From Adiantum capillus-veneris (Eukaryota > Streptophyta > Polypodiopsida > Polypodiales > Pteridaceae), in NCBI GenBank assembly GCA_014529385.2, contig CM043958.1, forward strand, positions 118,601,018 to 118,665,017: a DNA stretch of 64,000 nucleotides. The letters run 5' to 3'. Shown here one piece after another: positions 11,574 to 22,584 of the stretch. Numbering within the stretch: position 1 is the stretch's first letter; the number at the start of each line of letters is the position of its first letter. Below the pieces are notes generated by a model. It was not told where the DNA came from. It searched no databases and worked only from the letters and a program-made list of their open reading frames with translations. Position numbers and translations under genes: made by a program.

Positions 11574-11820
11574 ACACACACATCAAGGTGAAGAAGATGG
11601 ACTTTTTTTAAGAAAAGAAGCCTCAAGGGAGTTCATGAAGGGCCATCCAGGATGAAAAAGGAGGAAAGTTTGGGCATGGGAGGTGAGGGCAATGATGGAG
11701 AATCAAGGGAAGAAGAAATGATGTCTCTCTCTCAAAAGATTCTGGGGAGGGAGGCCCGAGAGTGGTTTGGAGGACTAGAGTACGAAAAAAGTAGGTGAAG
11801 TAAGTAGTTTTTGGTAGGTT
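10991..11820. other. Purine-rich low-complexity region
   Basis: The plus strand is dominated by G and A runs, so the minus strand has long but uninformative frames. No motif seen apart from the microsatellite at 11525-11583. Confidence 0.45.
11525..11583. repeat. Compound microsatellite (TA)n-(C)n-(CA)n
   Basis: A TA run of about 12 bases is followed by about 22 C and then about 12 CA units. Three different simple motifs abut without spacer. Confidence 0.95.
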
Positions 11821-12440
11821 TTGACAAAAATTGAGAGCAATAGAAGCAATAGCAAAGCTGACAGGTTGCAACAAGATGTCCATGACAAATTTCAAGAGTT
11901 TTTGCAATGCTTTGAAGGGCTTTGGGTGCAGTTAGAGGCATCATCCCAAGTACTACCATGGGATTTATTCAAAGTACGTCAGTTTATGGCTATCCACAAC
12001 TAAGTGTAAGGGAGATTGATCAAGAGGAACCTGCTATGTTTGAAAGAGCAGTAGAAATTTCTAAGGCCAAGAGAAAAAAGATCAACAAAGATGGAAGAAA
12101 GGTATGACACATTTTGAGTCTGTGGTAGTGCAGCCAACAATTTATTTGGTAGTGGATGATAGAGTGGAGCAAGTGCTTCAAGGTCTTGATTCCATCTTAA
12201 CAAGGTCCTTGCATGATATTCCCAGTTAGTTGCAAGGTTTGACAACTAGCATAATGGATAGAAATCAAAGAGAAGAGTGGATAGTTGGGAGAGGTGACGG
12301 ACGAAGGCTACACTTGAGATGGTATAATTGTGGTGAAGAGGGTCACTATTCCCGTGATTTTCCTAGAACATCAAGGAAGGGTCATATCCCTTATGTGTAT
12401 GTGGTTGAGGGGGGAAGGGGGGGGGGGGGGGGTGGGGGAG
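11821..12440 (+). pseudogene. Gypsy-type gag fragment with degenerate zinc knuckle
   Basis: Open segments 11821-12003 (contains FQEFLQCFEGLWVQLEASSQ) and 12230-12400 flank a knuckle at 12320-12361 reading WYNCGEEGHYSRDF. The family pattern is C-x2-C-x4-H-x4-C. Here the first and last cysteines are W and F, so zinc binding would be lost. A 20-base region of mostly G follows (12411-12436) and disrupts the frame. Gag packages element RNA. Fragments in the same orientation further right (12690, 14435, 17806) probably belong to the same element. Confidence 0.6.
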
Positions 12441-12689
12441 GATCATCAACAGTGGGCAGTAGATGCGCCACTACAACAACAACGTCCTCAACTATTACTT
12501 GAAAATGGAGAAGGTAGTACTACCCTTGAACCACAAGATGTGGATGTGTTGGACAATCAGAGAGCTAGGCACGATAAGGAGAAAGATATGGAAGAAGAGT
12601 GAGAAACAATAGAAAAGAAGGGTAAAGCTAAAGTAGATGATTAACCAGAGAGTAGCAAGAGACTGTAACAAAGAAAAATAGGTCAAAGG

Positions 12690-12870
12690 ACTACCCTCAT
12701 GGTCAAGATGTTGACAACTATGATATTGCTAATGATATACAAAATCAAAAGGCTAACATATCTTTTGGTCAATTGGTAGCTTTACTCAAAATAAGTGGTC
12801 AGAAAAGAATATTTTTCAAAGAAGTCTGCACAAAAAACATTGTAGCTTGCACCTTTGAAATAAATACGGA
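12690..12870 (+). pseudogene. Gypsy gag-protease linker fragment
   Basis: The frame reads YDIANDIQNQKANISFGQLV and then ALLKISGQKR. It resembles the segment before the aspartic protease of plant Tat/Ogre-like gypsy elements, where a helix of the type 'L-x-x-KANI-x-x-QL' is common. No DTG/DSG protease site follows. Tentative, supported by gag on the left and integrase pieces on the right. Confidence 0.45.
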
Positions 12871-12889
12871 CTGGCTCAAATCAAAACAC

Positions 12890-13252
12890 ACAAGTAGCTC
12901 TTTGGTTTTTGGCACGTGAAATTAATGTAATAGGAGTACCATTAATGTCAACCACTTTGTCGAATTCTAAGAAAAAGACCTTTAAAAATCGATCAAAAGT
13001 TAAGGGAGTCCACCAAAAACCATCGCATGTGCACAACAATAACAATGATATGACTAGAATTTTATCACACTTACCACAAACTAGAGTCATTCAAAATTTT
13101 CAATTTATGGCATAATATATAATACATACACAGCATGTATAATACATCAAGTATGACATAAAAGTCACAAAAATCATGAGCATAACAATGAAAATGCATG
13201 TATACTTCCTTTTTTCTTCATTGAGAGGCTTGTCTTAATAAGTTCGTGGTAC
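12890..13252. other. No recognisable gene
   Basis: AT-rich with short frames. It sits between the gypsy gag remains and a copia primer-binding site whose internal region should begin here on the minus strand, but no gag is readable. Confidence 0.35.
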
Positions 13253-13263
13253 CTCTAATACCA
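13253..13263 (-). other. Primer-binding site (tRNA-iMet type)
   Basis: The minus strand reads TGGTATTAGAG directly after an LTR ending CTCAACA. One transition separates it from the TGGTATCAGAG consensus. Confidence 0.75.
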
Positions 13264-13754
13264 TGTTGAGACGTAGAGATAGAGGAGATGTAGACACAAC
13301 CAAGACACTATATATGCTCCTAAAGATTGATTCAATCAATTACAAGTCATGTATAGATAGTGACACCTAATCTAGTTAGGGTGACCTTTATATAGCTCCA
13401 ACAAATGCAAGCACCAAAATTTAACAAAATAACTATCCCTTATGAGGAATAAGTACAAAAGAGAAAAAGACTAAACTTATAGGCCTCTTTGAAACTACAA
13501 TTCTTAAAATCTACAAGTTTTGTGATAGGAGCTGGAATAGGAAATACCTCTCTTAGAAAACTTCTTGCTTGAACTTGATATTTCCCTAACTGCAACAACA
13601 ATGTCAATTTTAGATACGATTCATAAAGTTTAAAACCAACTAAGACCAATTTTTGTTTGAGTTAACTAGTTCACACTACTACTAATTCCCATCTCCATAG
13701 AAAACTCAAAGAACGTCAACCTTTTGGCAAAAGAAACAAGAACATAGCTTGCCA
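13264..13754 (-). repeat. Copia-family LTR, copy A (491 bp)
   Basis: It begins TGTTGAGACGTAGAG and ends CTTGCCA on the plus strand, hence TGGCAAG...CTCAACA in the element's orientation. It aligns along its length with 25644-26158, including AATACCTCTCTTAG and AATGTCAATTTTAGATAC. Both copies lose similarity right after CTTGCCAAA. A TATATAAAGG promoter element on the minus strand lies near 13390. The adjacent primer-binding site shows it is a 5' LTR; its partner LTR is not in the window. Confidence 0.75.
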
Positions 13755-14434
13755 AATTTTTGTGACTGCTATGAGTAGATAAAATAACATTGTATTCAAT
13801 GAATCTTGGTTAAGAATGTTCTCTTTTACCTCATTTCATAATATGAAAATTAGTTTAGCTAGTAAACTTGAGCTGCAACACTCTATTCTCTTTAAGATCA
13901 ATTTTTTTTTGCTATAAAAACCACATGGGACGCCTATCTACGTACTTCCTCTCACATTGAAGTAGAGAAGTCTAACAAAAGAATATAATCAAATCGTGGC
14001 CCTTTTCTAGATATTTAATCTCATCCCAACCATATTGATAAATATATTTTGTTTTGACTTTGAAAAAGAGTTTATGCTTATTGTGGACTTTGCTAGATCT
14101 TTAATCTCATCCCAACCATATTGATAAATATCTTCATGAATTTATCCATAGAACCTTGAGAGAATAGTTTCTATTTGAGACAAGCTCACAAAACAATAAC
14201 AAGTAACACCATATTAAAGAGTTTGAGATTTTAGAGCCTATTTGGGAATCACCAATGTCTGGACTAATCTCAAACTATCTTTGAAGCCCAAATTCTTCCA
14301 CAAGGTAGTACTTGAAAAGCTCTTTTGAGTCATGCTCTCAAAACTTTGGGTAAGATTTGTCCATGTGTTCAAATCTTAAGATCATTTTGAAAGTGGGAAT
14401 TGGGAAACTCCCAAATTCACTTATATGATGTTAA
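13755..14434. other. AT-rich spacer with a 40-bp direct repeat
   Basis: TTTAATCTCATCCCAACCAT with its flanks occurs twice, at about 14006-14045 and 14092-14131. No coding signal. Confidence 0.5.
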
Positions 14435-14640
14435 GTGTGTATCTTGGCAAAATATGAAACCGTTGAAGGGCTTGAATGGTTGAGAGTCTATTGGCCATCC
14501 ATGACAAGTGATGTCGATAAATATATTGAGAGATGTAAACAATGTCACAAAGTATCTCTAATACCTTCTTTATTGCATACTTTGAGAGTGGAAAAAAAAC
14601 TAGAATGGACGACACATGTATTGTTAGAGAGGGTAGATAA
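14435..14640 (+). pseudogene. Gypsy integrase zinc-binding domain fragment
   Basis: The frame contains YWPSMTSDVDKYIERCKQCH, which is the H2C2 (HHCC) zinc-binding module of Ty3/gypsy integrases ('YWP-M-DV-Y-C-C'). The two cysteines of C-x2-C are present. The preceding histidines cannot be read in frame. The catalytic core does not follow; sequence departs within about 100 bases into an unrelated AT-rich block. The matching integrase C-terminus appears 3.2 kb further on at 17806. Confidence 0.75.
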
Positions 14641-15696
14641 TTAGATCAATTGGATGAGCAAAAGCTAGCTATTGTATGTGGCACATTGGATGACCAAAGG
14701 CTAGCTATCGTTGCACATTTGTTTTCTTGAAAATGTAAACAAAAAATAATTCTTTGACTCCCACCTGTAAGATTTCCAGTTTCTGAAATCTTAGAAATTG
14801 TACAAAAGCTGATCAAATTAACTTGGTTGTTAATAAAACACTGTAGAATGATCCGACTATGGAAAATATTGGTATTTTTGGAACCGTAACCAGAGCTTTA
14901 CTATGGTTAAAATTTTTCAAAACCAAATTTTGATAAAATCTGGAAAAGTTACGGGCTCTGAAAGGTTACACTATGAATTTAATTAGTTAAGTAAAACTGA
15001 ATGGTTTCAGTAATTATTACTGCTAAAGACTTTTTATCATAAGGTTCTAGAAATTGCAGGTATTTCCAAGTTTAATCATTAAAGGTCAAGAAAAATAGCA
15101 AAAATTGATTCTGGAAACTGGGGGGGTTGTGTGGGGCTGTGATGACCCTGCCCAGGACAAATTTAGCAACAGGTGGCGCTAGATCGAAGCTGGGGGCTTG
15201 CTTGAGGTGCCAAGACCTGCCAAAAACAGCCCAGGGGCCCTCCAAAGCTTTAAATAAACCCCCCTTCTTCACAAAAAAATAACTCAAAGCCTTGGCAAAT
15301 TATCTCTCATCTAGAGGGACCTCTACTCAAAAATCACTAGAGAACAAAGCTCTAATTGGTTAATCAACGGTAAATAGCACTAACCCTTTTTAATTAGTAC
15401 TATGTTAATCTATTTATATTTTCTTAATTAATTGAAGATTAAACCTATTTATAATCTAAAATTCTCTCCTAGTTCTAAACTCTCTATTGATTATTGAGAT
15501 TAAGCTTAGGGATACTAATTTAATTAATTATTATATTATATTAGGATTGAAATTACTCATTTTAATCATAAGTTAATGATAATTATACTAATTAAATTTA
15601 AACTAAAATGAGATAATTATTAGAGCTGTGTTAGACTGTCAATATGCTAGGAAAATTATCTTTTAATTTTTTGGGTACTTTTTGTAATTATTTAAG

Positions 15697-16020
15697 CAAA
15701 ATTCCACTATTTTTAAGGAAAAAGTAAAGGGAAAAATGATCAAATTAATCCAAAAACCTTTGAGATAATGATCAAAGGTGAAACATATCTTAATTAAATC
15801 ATGATAATTATCTTAACCTCGGCCAATTAGTTTAACTAATTATCTCAGCAGAAAATTACTATTTTTAAGAGAAAATAAAAGGGGGAAAATAAAAGGAGGA
15901 AAATAGCAAATTAATCCAAAAAGATTTGAGATGATTACTTGCGGTAAAACACATCTTAAGGAATCGGTGATAACTATCTTAACCTCAGATAATTACTTTG
16001 ACTAATTATTTTAACTAATA
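15697..16020. repeat. Imperfect tandem duplication, unit about 160 bp
   Basis: Both units contain ACTATTTTTAAG followed by a purine stretch, AAATTAATCCAAAAA, TTTGAGAT, then ACATATCTTAA or ACACATCTTAA, and AACTATCTTAACCTC or AATTATCTTAACCTC. The units differ by many substitutions and small indels, so the duplication is old. Confidence 0.7.
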
Positions 16021-16513
16021 GTAGCCAATTTTGTGTATAAATCGGGGAAAGGAAATTAGTAAATGAATTTATATAATCACCCAATAATTACCAGAGATCA
16101 AAAATAAATTTTTAAGGTTGGAAAAGTTACCTTAGCCCAAATAATTAGTATAACAAATTATAGTCGGCCAATATTGCCTAAATTAGACCATAAATCTAGA
16201 AGGGATAAGTTATAAATCAATTTTATGAGTTAGCCAAAAAATTCTTAGAGATATAACATATCGAATTTCATCTAGGGTAAATAAACCACTAGCAGATAGG
16301 TAATTCATAATTTACTAAGCATAGATCCAATAATAATACGATAATTATGGGAGAATACTAATAGTACCAGGAAGTTACAGGAGAAATATCTCATCCAATA
16401 TTTAACAAGGTAACCTATTTACTCCAAAAATCCTTATTTCTGGATTAAAGGAAGAAAAGAGATTATTCATTTAATTCTCTAATCGATTAAGTCCTTTAAT
16501 AAAGGCTTCCATT

Positions 16514-16651
16514 ATGGATCCAAAAAGAACCAGAGAAAATCCTCTTTCTGATGAGGAGGATACAATCAACAAAAGACATAGAGCAACTCATGACCATGAG
16601 GTTGGGCCTAGTCATAGGCCTACGGAGGAAAGTCTACAGGGGCCAGCGTAG
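16514..16651 (+). CDS. Small open frame, 45 codons, unknown
   Basis: An ATG after an AT-rich leader opens a frame starting MDPKRTRENPLSDEEDTINK and ending in a TAG stop. It is highly charged with basic clusters (KR, KRHR). It resembles the short N-terminus of a gag or an upstream peptide of an LTR element rather than a known protein. No ribosome or splice evidence can be read from the sequence. Confidence 0.2.
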   Translation: MDPKRTRENPLSDEEDTINKRHRATHDHEVGPSHRPTEESLQGPA

Positions 16652-17805
16652 CAACAAATAGCTGACCAGTCTCACAGGTGGATTTCCATTTTGTTCACTC
16701 GAGTCTTTAATTATATTAAAGTTCATTTATAAATTAACATTGCATACATAAGGACTAGGAAGGATTAACTGGCCGTAAACGGAAGATAACTTCCAAGGAA
16801 TGGTTGTAAATAGGAAAGAAATAATTGGGTTACGGCTGATTGACCTAGGAAATAAATGTTTGATCATCCTTAAGACAGCTTGTCTCAAGACACCTCTGAT
16901 TCCTTGGAATATTTTACTCCAGGTAATGAGTAATGATGGCGACTTCACCATGGATGAGTCGGTTTCCTCAGTTCACATGGAGTCTTTACCCCGTGCTTGT
17001 TTGTGCTTGTGGATATTACTTAGGATATCGAGTTTATCCTAGAGGAACCGCCCGGCTGTATGGGCAACCAGTTGGCGTATGGGCGCCCGGACTATGGGTG
17101 ATGGCTTTTTCCACCCTGGTTTTTATAAATAAGGAATGGGTGTCGTTTTTTCACCCATGTATACGTGGTCTTGAGACAAGCTAGTACTGGTCAGAGTTAC
17201 TCTAGGATGACAGTACCTTGTCTTAAGTCTAAAGATGTCTGTTTGCTAAAAGAATGTTTTCAATACTATTTTCAAGGGCTGTTTTAATGAAATTTAGTTA
17301 TGAAAGTTAAAGTTCATTGTTTAATTGTGACAAGAATGTAGTAGTAATTAAATAATAAAGCAACATGTGTGAGTGCGGGGTGGTAAGTGGGGATTGACTA
17401 AGGTTGTCAATCATGGATTGGTGGACCTGATTAGTCAGGTAACTATCCATTCCCGCACACTAAAAGCGTTTAGAAACTTCTCTACTTGGAAGAGGAGTTC
17501 ACTAGCGGCGGCTGTGCCCTCACATATGTTAGGGGGGGAAAAGTGTTGGCTAAGAAAACCTTAATCCGAATGATGGAAGTTATAGGGCCGGAATAGTTTT
17601 TTTCATTTATTCAACAAGTTGTCCCGTTTCCACTGCGAGACAAGACTAGGTCTCCTTCTAGGGCTATAAACCTAAACCATTATTAATGGTAAGGGTGAAT
17701 TCCCTAGATTCTTCTTGTTTAGGGACTCAAATTTTATTAGGCCTAGAGATCTGTCAAGGATCCCATTCCTCTTTTTGGTGTCGGAAGGTTTGGTACATCA
17801 TGCCA

Positions 17806-18060
17806 CCTAATCATAAAAGAGTTCAAGAAGGGGGACCTAGTTTTAATATACTCCCTAAAGGAACATATCCCAAAGTTTGAAAAGAAAGGTAATGGACCAC
17901 TTTTTGTAGAGAGTGTCTCACCTAGTGGGGTTGTGAAGCTCGAAACTCTAGATGGAGATATCTCAGCCTCAATTGGATCAATGGTGACAAACTAAAGAAA
18001 TATCATACTCCAACAGCTAATGAAATTTTGAGCAAATTGCAGACTATGAGGAAATTGAAA
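17806..18060 (+). pseudogene. Gypsy integrase C-terminal domain fragment
   Basis: Frames give RVQEG and GDLV-like sequence, then HIPKFEKKGNGPLFVESVSP and VVKLETLDGD. After a frame change comes INGDKLKKYHTPT. This is the 'GPF/Y' type tail of Tat/Ogre-like gypsy integrases: 'KF-PKG-GPY-V—GAV-L-DG—NG-LKKY'. It probably belongs to the same element as the zinc-binding piece at 14435, with the catalytic core lost or displaced. A purine tract AAGGGGGGAGTAAGG lies at 18433-18447, a position consistent with a polypurine tract. Confidence 0.7.
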
Positions 18061-19484
18061 TTGAGAAAAGGTTGTAGAGTAGGCTGAAGAAGGATCTTAA
18101 AGAGGAAATCTCTACAACACAAGGACCTATAATAGGTATAGATATGTGCTTAATCCATACCAATGATGGCTGGTGGGATGGTATGGATGATTGAATTTTG
18201 TTGGGCTCATCCATGAGCTATACAAAAAGAGCAATAGTGTATATAGGAGCAAAAACAAGTGCAACAAACTATAATTCCTTTGTTAAAATGATAACAATGA
18301 TAATTAAACCATTGTAGATAAGTTTTTGGACTTGGTCATAAGGAGAAAGTCAGAGAAGCAAAAACTACTTGGCACACTTGCACAACTAACACAAGAAGTG
18401 GTAGCTCTTGTGGTAGCTTCAAGGGTGAGGAGTAAGGGGGGAGTAAGGACACATTGTTGAACCTCACCATCAACAATCCAAGTAGGAATTGGTATTTAAC
18501 CATAAGGAACCAATGCCAATAACCATGGAGCCAAGTTCTACCATCAAGAAAAGGACAAGACCCTCCTCTTATACATCCTTGTGTTATTAATTATGTTGAC
18601 TATAATTGCAAGGACGTAGAGAAAATATCTATATGCACTACACTACCCTAGTGGATCACTATCTTCTAGGAAGATGTGGACTAGGAGGAGGGAAGCATTT
18701 TAAATGTTGACCCAACCTAGGTAAAAGGGAATTTATGGGCATTACTTTTTGCTATAAAGTGAAAATGGTTTGTGTTTTGGTTTTGAAAGTTTGAATTTTT
18801 TTAAACTTATGCCCATTAAACTAATTCTAATCAAAGATGTGGGGCAAACAACAATATTGAGCCATAGATGTGTGTATATCTATGTACATGATAGTGTTTT
18901 TTACTTGATTGTTGCTAGTTTTTATCCAAGTAGTAAGCAAGAGAAGCAACCCACTAAAAGTACGAGTGCACTAAGTTTCTAGGTTCCTTTTCTATTTTTT
19001 TGTTTGTTAATTTTTCATTGAATTTTGTTATTTTTCTTGAATTTGTGAATAAAAGGTTAAAAAATAATAATCAATGACAAGAGTATCCGATGGATAGTTT
19101 GACTTCAAATGACTAATCTTGAAGTCAAGATTGACTAAGGCATAAAATCTGGAAGACTTTGAGGCATTTCAAAAGAAAGCCTAATCAGCTACTCAAGCAA
19201 CATTGGCAAAATAAAGGTAAACAAGGACGCATGGGTCCAAATTAGGCAATTGACCTAAGGGTATATACCATGACCTGATAGAGCTAGTGGGTATGTTTAG
19301 AAATTCAAAGTCTAAAAACACCTAATTCATAAAATAGAAACACCTAATGCGTACTAAAGCAGGGTAGGTGCACATGTTTAATTTTGTCTACCAAGAACCT
19401 CAAGCTACCAATCCCAACTCTAGCTATTATGGGCTTTGGCTGTATTGAGTTTATTACAGAGGTTCAAATCAGTCTTCAAGACAC
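18061..19484. other. Probable 3' tail/LTR remains and AT-rich sequence
   Basis: After the integrase tail comes the purine tract at 18433-18447 and then AACCTCACCATC, which might be an LTR start. No partner LTR was found. The rest shows no coding signal. Confidence 0.35.
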
Positions 19485-20872
19485 ATGGGTCTTCCCCCCG
19501 CCTTCCAACTCGACCCACAAGATGTTGCGAGCTCATTTGTTATGGACGTTTCAAGGCAATGTATGACCCTATGGCTATGCATGGCACATATGCTCAAGGA
19601 TGACTTGGATGGAGATGAGGCAGTTGTTGGTGACCATAAAGTCAATCTAAATCCCTCTATTGTGTGATCGCAACTATCATTTTCCAAAAAAAAGCTGTGG
19701 TACTTTTGTTCTTTGGGAATCTCCCCCTATGACAGACATTGTTAGGTTCATTGATGTGGGCTTCAAAAATCTTGGTGACCATAAAGTCAATCTAGATCAC
19801 TCTACTGTGTGATTGCAACTATCCATTTTCCAAGAAAAAGCTGTCGACTTTTTTTCACTAGGAATCTCCCCCTATGACTGACATTGCTAATTTCATTGAT
19901 GTAGGCTTCAAACATCCTGCGGTGGATAAAGTTTTTTACTTTGGATATGGGTTGGTTGAAGTCCTTTTCTTGAAGAAGGATCATCAAATGGCCTTCCAAT
20001 CTGCTACAATAGCTATATTAGGAGGTCCACGTTGTGCATGTTATGTGATGGCAGCTCATAAAAGAAGAGCTACTTACTAAGTGCCCTGTTTGGGTTGATT
20101 TTGTCAAAATTCCCTCTTTCTTGTGGCCAAGCATTGAGGACCTTGTTGCATCCCTCGACAAAGTTCTCTTTGCCCCTACAATACACTGTAGCAACAGGAA
20201 CAAAGACTACATTCTTTGGTAGACTGATAAGAGGTTTCCCAAGACCTTAGAAATCAACCTTCGGTCAATTGAGAATCTCATGATTTATCTTAAGTGGGAA
20301 ACCTTGTTGGTTCATGCTTCCATTGTGTACATCTGGGGCACTTCTCAAAAGATTGCCCGAACTTCTCAGTAGCATCAATGGATCTCGTCCCATCTTACCC
20401 TTGGAGAAAAATCTTGGTGCCCCATGAACAGATGTTTGGGAAAGACTCTCCGACCTAGTTTATCCCCCCAAAGCCCTAGCTATGCATTGGCACTAGGTGG
20501 TACTAGACCCACAGGGTAAACAAACCCCCAACCTTTGTTCAAGACTTCTAACAAGGCTTTTCCATTGGCTAATCCTAGCCCTAAAACCCCGGTTGACAAA
20601 GAAAAAAGACCAGTTGATATTTAGGGTTTTGTCCCTACTAGGAAGACATTCAATGGGAAGAATATATCATCAACTACTATTCACAAAACTACTACGAGTC
20701 ACTCAATGTAGACATTCTGGGTCCTCAGTCATTGATCTTGTTATCGAGTCTAACCACTCTGGCTAAAAAAATAGCATTAGCTCAAGAGGGTCATGCTATT
20801 CAATTGGAGGTCAACATGAATGATGTGGATAGCAATGGGGACACACAAATCATTCACAATACCCTTCAATGA
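19485..20872 (+). pseudogene. LINE (plant L1-type) ORF1, decayed
   Basis: ORF1 of plant L1 elements is an RNA-binding gag-like protein. Here a DUF4283-like N-terminal part is readable in pieces (IPSFLWPSIEDLV at about 20110). It is followed by a perfect CCHC knuckle at 20315-20356, CFHCVHLGHFSKDC. The knuckle and the terminal TGA at 20870 are in the same frame, which supports a single ancestral ORF. In-frame stops lie between. A 145-bp direct duplication (19627-19916) disrupts the N-terminal half. The stop overlaps the start of ORF2 as ATGA. The start at 19485 is only the first plausible ATG. Confidence 0.7.
19627..19916. repeat. Tandem duplication inside LINE ORF1, 2 x 145 bp
   Basis: Unit 1 is 19627-19771 and unit 2 is 19772-19916. 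Both start TTGGTGACCATAAAGTCAAT and both contain GGAATCTCCCCCTATGAC. They differ at roughly one base in ten. A 145-base unit breaks the reading frame. Confidence 0.85.
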
Positions 20873-22584
20873 AGGTAGCTGCATTCAATGTAAAAGGGAT
20901 CCATATTGCCCACATTCAATTGTTGGCTACTTAAACAAGAGTTAGACATTTGCTTTGTGTAAGAACATAAGATGCATCATCGGGCTGGACAAACATTTCA
21001 TTTGAAAGGGTATCAATGCTATTATGGTGGAAAAAAGGGACACTATTTTGGTACCCTCGCCCTCAGCAAGACACAACTTCACCCCTCTGGTAGATGCTCT
21101 ATTTATCTAGCTACCGGCCAATGGATGCAACTAATCTTGGTTAATTGTTATGCTGACATTGGCTACAAACCTTACCCTTACCCAAGGACTCTTGGGGGGC
21201 AACTTTAATATGGTGTGCATATTAAATGATACCACCACTCCTAACTCAATGATTTTGAAGCTTGAAAAGATACCTTGGGATCAATTACTAGGAGTTTATT
21301 ATCTCCTAGATCTCTGGACCTTAGGTACCCAATAGAACACATGTTACACCTTCCACTCTTTCAGCCATGTCTCATCCTGGTTTAGGTTGGATATATTGTA
21401 CGCTATTAATCAAGAGTGTTTGCTTGAAGGAGATGTTATGCATGTTGATCTACAAACTGCACTCTTAGACCAGTTTCCCTTGATTTTACATCTCAACAGC
21501 AATGCTTCCATGTCAAGCATGTCTAGTATAGGGATGAATAGACCTTTAATGGTGAATAACACTTTACTGAATCACCCTATGTTTAAATCACCAGTGCATA
21601 ATCTGATTGACAGAGTTAGAAGGGGGAAAGACTCCCCTTTGGATGTATGGAATGCCTTTTGTGATGGCATGTAGGATTGTATCAGGAACATGGGTAAGTA
21701 TAAAGTTAGGGATAAGAAATGCAGGGCAACAGCTGCAATCCGATGTATTCAAATTGTGGTTAACGGGGATGTAAAACAACTTATAGATGCCCAAATGTAG
21801 GAACTAATTGAAGAAAGACATGTACTACAAGATTATGAGGTGGATATAGAAAGAAGGAAAAGATTCTTGTGCAGAGCTTGAGAGCTCAAAGACACTCATT
21901 GTACCTCTGAGGCCTTCTTTGCTAGGCTAAAACAAAAGCACGCTAGGGAATGTATGATCACCAAGCTTGTGGATAAGGATGGAACAATTATAACAAATCC
22001 CCAAAAGATGTTGGACACTATTGTTAACTATTATGATTCTCTTTTGAACAAGACTCATGATACCTCTTCTGCTAGGAAACAAGCCATGATCCTTATGCTC
22101 GAGGCTGTGGATTCATATATTGAGAGCTCCAATGCCCAAAGACTTGAACAACCCTTTCAAGTCAAAGAATTGAAATGGGCATTATAGAAACTGCCTAACA
22201 ATAAAACACCAGGCTTGTGTGATCTCTCCAAAGAATTTGTGTGAGAGTAATGGGGTCACCTCAAGGACATCATATTGAGTCTTAGTAATTCCATCTGGAA
22301 CTCTCAATACATGCACCCTAGCCTTAAGCAAGGCACCATCAAACTAATTCCCAAGCAGAAATTTTGTACCTTCTTATCTCACTGGAGACCAATAACTATG
22401 ATGGGATCTTGTATAAGATACTAGCTAGATCCCCCTTCTTCTTGTGGAATCATGTACAAAAATTTCAATTCCGGATTCATCAATGGATGGTCCATATATG
22501 ATAAATTTTCACATTAATGCTCAATATATAAGCTACTCACATTAATAATCAAAAATTTGTCTTGCTTCAGCTTGACTTTCTTAA
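20869..22584 (+). pseudogene. LINE ORF2, endonuclease and start of RT
   Basis: ORF2 opens with MKVAAFNVKG, the APE-type endonuclease start with its conserved asparagine. It continues with QELDICFV then EHKMHH, LVNCYA, and GGNFNMVCILND (about 21195-21235). The canonical GGDFN box has D changed to N, removing a catalytic aspartate. The RT N-terminal part includes LPNNKTPG and LKQGTIKLIPK then WRPITMM (about 22190-22400). Stops and a frameshift near 20930 show it is dead. At 22581 the RT is cut by an insertion within the block Q-LDF-L, and it resumes at 23925. Confidence 0.85.

Larger units (their letters stand above)
14760..17800. other. 3-kb AT-rich block between two integrase pieces (unidentified)
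   Basis: This block replaces the integrase catalytic core of the surrounding gypsy element. It holds a two-copy tandem repeat (15697-16020), a 45-codon open frame (16514), a 15-base inverted repeat with arms at 16877-16891 and 17168-17182, and a polypurine-like TTAGGGGGGGAAAAG followed by TGTTGG (17529-17548). These hint at an inserted LTR element. I found neither a primer site nor pol sequence, and no matching LTR pair, so its class stays open. Confidence 0.4.
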
